From an uncultured Oscillospiraceae bacterium (GTDB lineage: Bacteria > Bacillota_A > Clostridia > Oscillospirales > Oscillospiraceae), in NCBI GenBank assembly GCA_934589325.1, contig CAKTNU010000091.1, positions 1 through 7,199 on the forward strand: a stretch of 7,199 nt of DNA. Reading direction: 5' to 3'. Made by a program: the position numbers and the translations under genes. Shown here piece after piece: positions 5,723 to 7,199 of the stretch (positions within the stretch are counted from its first letter, which is position 1; each line of letters starts with the position of its first letter). A model generated the notes under the pieces. The model saw only the letters and a program-made list of their open reading frames with translations, was not told where the DNA came from and did no database searches.

Positions 5723-6904
5723 TCAGTACATCACCGAAAACAGCTGTGGCTTTGGTTTATATTTTACTCCCGAGACCAATCCCATGGCCGCAAAGGTAGT
5801 CAGCAGTGACGATCCTCCGTAACTGAAGAACGGGAGCGTTATACCGATGACGGGAGTAATACCGAGGCACATGCCTATATTTATAAAGGTCTGGAAAAAC
5901 AGCGACGCCGCGACGCCGACGCAGATAAGCATATCATAGGTGCGTCCGGAGTTCAGACCTACCTTGACGCAGTGGATCATGATTATGACCAGCAGCGTGA
6001 TCAGGATTATCGCACCAATGATGCCGAACTGCTCCCCGGCGGTGGCAAAAATGAAGTCCGTATGCTTGCCGGTGAAAACATTCGGCGTATAATCCTCGGA
6101 AACGCCGGTCAGACGACCGTAGGCGAGGGACAGTCGGCTCTGCGTGGTCTGCCATGTTATGCCCCAGCCGTCGGGGTCAATGGTCTTATCATATGGGGCA
6201 AGCAGACGGTTGCGCTGATACGGCTTGAGAACATATGTCCATATGACGGGCACCAGCGCCGCAACTGCCGCGCCGCCGAGTGCGAACCAATACAGCCTTA
6301 CACCGAGTGCAAAGAACATTATAAGGAATATGCCCAGCAGGATACTCGCACTGCCGAGGTCCGAGGAGACAACAACTATCATGCCGAACACTATCGCAAA
6401 GTGCCCTGCCATCTGGACGACGGACATGAACGAGTTTATATCCCGGTATTCCTTTAAATACGTCATCTGCTTGGCGGAAATAACGATATAAAGGACCTTT
6501 ATGACCTCGGACGGCTGTATGCCGATGCCGGCAAAGCGTATCCAGCTCTTGTTGCCGGTACCGTCGTCCTGACCGAATATGACCAGCGCGACGAGCAGCA
6601 GTACGTTTATGACGCACAGCCACTTCCACTGGTCGCCGAGGATATCCGCGTCCAGCACAGTCAGCACTACAAATGCGATGACGCCGAGGAACAGTGAAAA
6701 GCTCTGGACTATTATGAATTTGCTTGACCCCATCGACGCTGTTGCACAGCTGACCAGAACAAGGCCGTAGCTTGCGCAGATAAGGCTCATCACCAGCAGA
6801 AAAATATCTGCACGCTGAAAAAACTGCTTTACCGCATATTTAAACTTTTCTATATCAAAGCACCACCCTTCAGGGGACGGGAAGATCGTACACGTGACAC
6901 GCAC
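5723..6904 (-). CDS. rodA: SEDS-family peptidoglycan glycosyltransferase RodA; start uncertain
   Basis: An integral membrane polymerase of lipid II that builds lateral wall together with a class B PBP. Alternating hydrophobic segments cover most of residues 34-380, giving roughly the ten helices of SEDS proteins. Family marks include GIQPSEVIKV (128-137), HTDFIFATAGEQFG with the essential Asp283, NIGMCLGITPVIGITLPFFSYGGSS (342-366) and the final MGLVSGV. The last motif and overall length (376-393) favour RodA over FtsW or SpoVE. The only in-frame canonical start upstream of the first helix is GTG at 6904, which has no ribosome binding site and adds the unusual RVTCTIFPSPEGWCFD. The RodA-like sequence EKFKYAVKQFF begins after an ATA codon at 6851-6853, which is preceded by a good Shine-Dalgarno. 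Two promoter candidates lie upstream, divergent from tsaE, and a terminator follows. Confidence 0.94.
   Translation of the reverse strand: MRVTCTIFPSPEGWCFDIEKFKYAVKQFFQRADIFLLVMSLICASYGLVLVSCATASMGSSKFIIVQSFSLFLGVIAFVVLTVLDADILGDQWKWLCVINVLLLVALVIFGQDDGTGNKSWIRFAGIGIQPSEVIKVLYIVISAKQMTYLKEYRDINSFMSVVQMAGHFAIVFGMIVVVSSDLGSASILLGIFLIMFFALGVRLYWFALGGAAVAALVPVIWTYVLKPYQRNRLLAPYDKTIDPDGWGITWQTTQSRLSLAYGRLTGVSEDYTPNVFTGKHTDFIFATAGEQFGIIGAIILITLLVIIMIHCVKVGLNSGRTYDMLICVGVAASLFFQTFINIGMCLGITPVIGITLPFFSYGGSSLLTTFAAMGLVSGVKYKPKPQLFSVMY
6861..6870 (-). promoter_or_regulatory. Shine-Dalgarno-like site inside the rodA 5' end
   Basis: AAGGGTGGTG on the minus strand is close to the anti-SD complement AAGGAGGTG. 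It lies 7 bases before the ATA codon at 6853-6851, an ideal distance for a start there, and the GTG at 6904 has no comparable site. Confidence 0.5.
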
Positions 6905-6912
6905 GCGGCACG

Positions 6913-6941
6913 ATTATAAATACTATCACTAAATTTGCATA
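6913..6941 (-). promoter_or_regulatory. proximal rodA promoter candidate
   Basis: A perfect -10 TATAAT (6918-6913) follows a poor -35 TATGCA (6941-6936) by 17 bases. Initiation near 6906 would put the GTG at 6904 at the very 5' end of the mRNA, making it nearly leaderless, but would give a start at 6853 a leader of about 50 bases. Confidence 0.5.
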
Positions 6942-6956
6942 CCCGCAAGTGCAGAT

Positions 6957-6985
6957 ATTTTATCACAAACTTTCTCTTTACGCAA
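6957..6985 (-). promoter_or_regulatory. distal rodA promoter candidate with extended -10
   Basis: On the minus strand -35 TTGCGT (6985-6980) and -10 TAAAAT (6962-6957) are 17 bases apart, with TGA directly before the -10 (extended type). Its -35 falls inside the inverted repeat at 6974-6997 and overlaps the tsaE -35 on the other strand. Confidence 0.5.
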
Positions 6986-6997
6986 TGGTGTAAAGAG
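6974..6997. promoter_or_regulatory. inverted repeat, operator candidate in the rodA/tsaE divergent promoter region
   Basis: CTCTTTAC and its exact complement GTAAAGAG are separated by 8 bases. The element covers the tsaE -35 and the distal rodA -35, so a bound protein could affect both genes. As RNA it would be an 8-bp hairpin, but no transcript of tsaE would include it. I cannot assign it to a known regulator. Confidence 0.5.
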
Positions 6998-7006
6998 TGG
7001 TATAAT
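6977..7006 (+). promoter_or_regulatory. sigma-A promoter of tsaE
   Basis: TATAAT at 7001-7006 is preceded by TGG (extended -10) and, 18 bases upstream, by TTTACG (6977-6982, 4 of 6 to consensus). The expected start near 7013 gives a leader of about 33 bases to the ATG at 7046. Confidence 0.75.
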
Positions 7007-7045
7007 ATGAAGAACGTATGAATATTTGTTCTATTCGAGGCTGAC

Positions 7046-7199
7046 ATGGCAGAATTTATAAGCAAAAGCGAACATGAAACCGAAGAGCTCGGCCGCCGCT
7101 TTGCCGCGGAGCTGCCGGGCGGCACCGTTGTTGCGATGTACGGCGACCTCGGCGCCGGCAAGACAGCATTCGTGCGTGGAATGGCCCGCGGTATGGGGC
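7046..7199 (+). CDS. tsaE: tRNA threonylcarbamoyladenosine biosynthesis ATPase TsaE, 5' part
   Basis: TsaE (YjeE) is the P-loop ATPase of the TsaB-TsaD-TsaE complex that installs N6-threonylcarbamoyladenosine at A37 of ANN-decoding tRNAs. The 51 residues inside the window start MAEFISKSEHETEELGRRFA and contain the Walker A sequence GDLGAGKT at 33-40, followed by FVRGMARGMG, all as in TsaE. The window cuts off the rest (the family has about 140-160 residues). The ATG has GAGG at 7037-7040, 5 bases upstream, and a clear promoter. It is the only plus-strand gene. In Firmicutes tsaE is commonly followed by tsaB and rimI, which may lie beyond the edge. Confidence 0.95.
   Translation, partial: MAEFISKSEHETEELGRRFAAELPGGTVVAMYGDLGAGKTAFVRGMARGMG

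Overview
The window looks like chromosome of a gut-associated, low-to-mid-GC Firmicute, most likely a clostridial Oscillospiraceae/Ruminococcus-type organism. This rests on the gene kinds (pyrimidine-nucleoside phosphorylase Pdp, NdoA-type MazF, a YmfI-like reductase, RodA, a bile-salt-hydrolase-type acylase), strong AGGAGG-type ribosome binding sites, and consensus sigma-A promoters in short AT-rich gaps. The assignment is inference from content, not a database match.

Layout, left to right: an almost complete tRNA-Ala(GGC) at the left edge (minus strand); a 328-base gap holding a promoterless-looking spacer, a 22-nt orphan copy of the 5' end of that tRNA, and a very strong stable-RNA-like promoter; then minus-strand genes for a choloylglycine hydrolase, Pdp, an unrecognised 161-residue protein, an NdoA/MazF endoribonuclease, an SDR reductase (FabG fold, YmfI-like), a PlsC-type acyltransferase and the SEDS glycosyltransferase RodA. 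At the right edge a plus-strand gene, tsaE, begins and runs out of the window. Every gene except tsaE is read leftward.

Transcription units inferred from the sequence: rodA is bounded by its own promoters and a strong terminator. plsC has an extended -10 promoter; the reductase may have a separate one. mazF ends in an intrinsic terminator only 20 bases ahead of the ribosome binding site of the 161-residue gene, so that gene probably depends on read-through. pdp has a clear promoter that overlaps the stop codon of the 161-residue gene, and pdp and the hydrolase gene, 43 bases apart, look like one operon closed by a long stem-loop.

Most genes are housekeeping: tRNA modification (tsaE), wall elongation (rodA), phospholipid synthesis (plsC), nucleoside salvage (pdp). 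I found no new multi-gene defence or mobile system. The points most worth checking are the tRNA fragment behind a strong promoter, the missing canonical start codon at the expected beginning of rodA, an inverted repeat shared by the divergent rodA/tsaE promoters, a 21-bp-arm hairpin between the reductase and mazF that lacks a U-tract in either direction, and the solitary mazF with no visible antitoxin.
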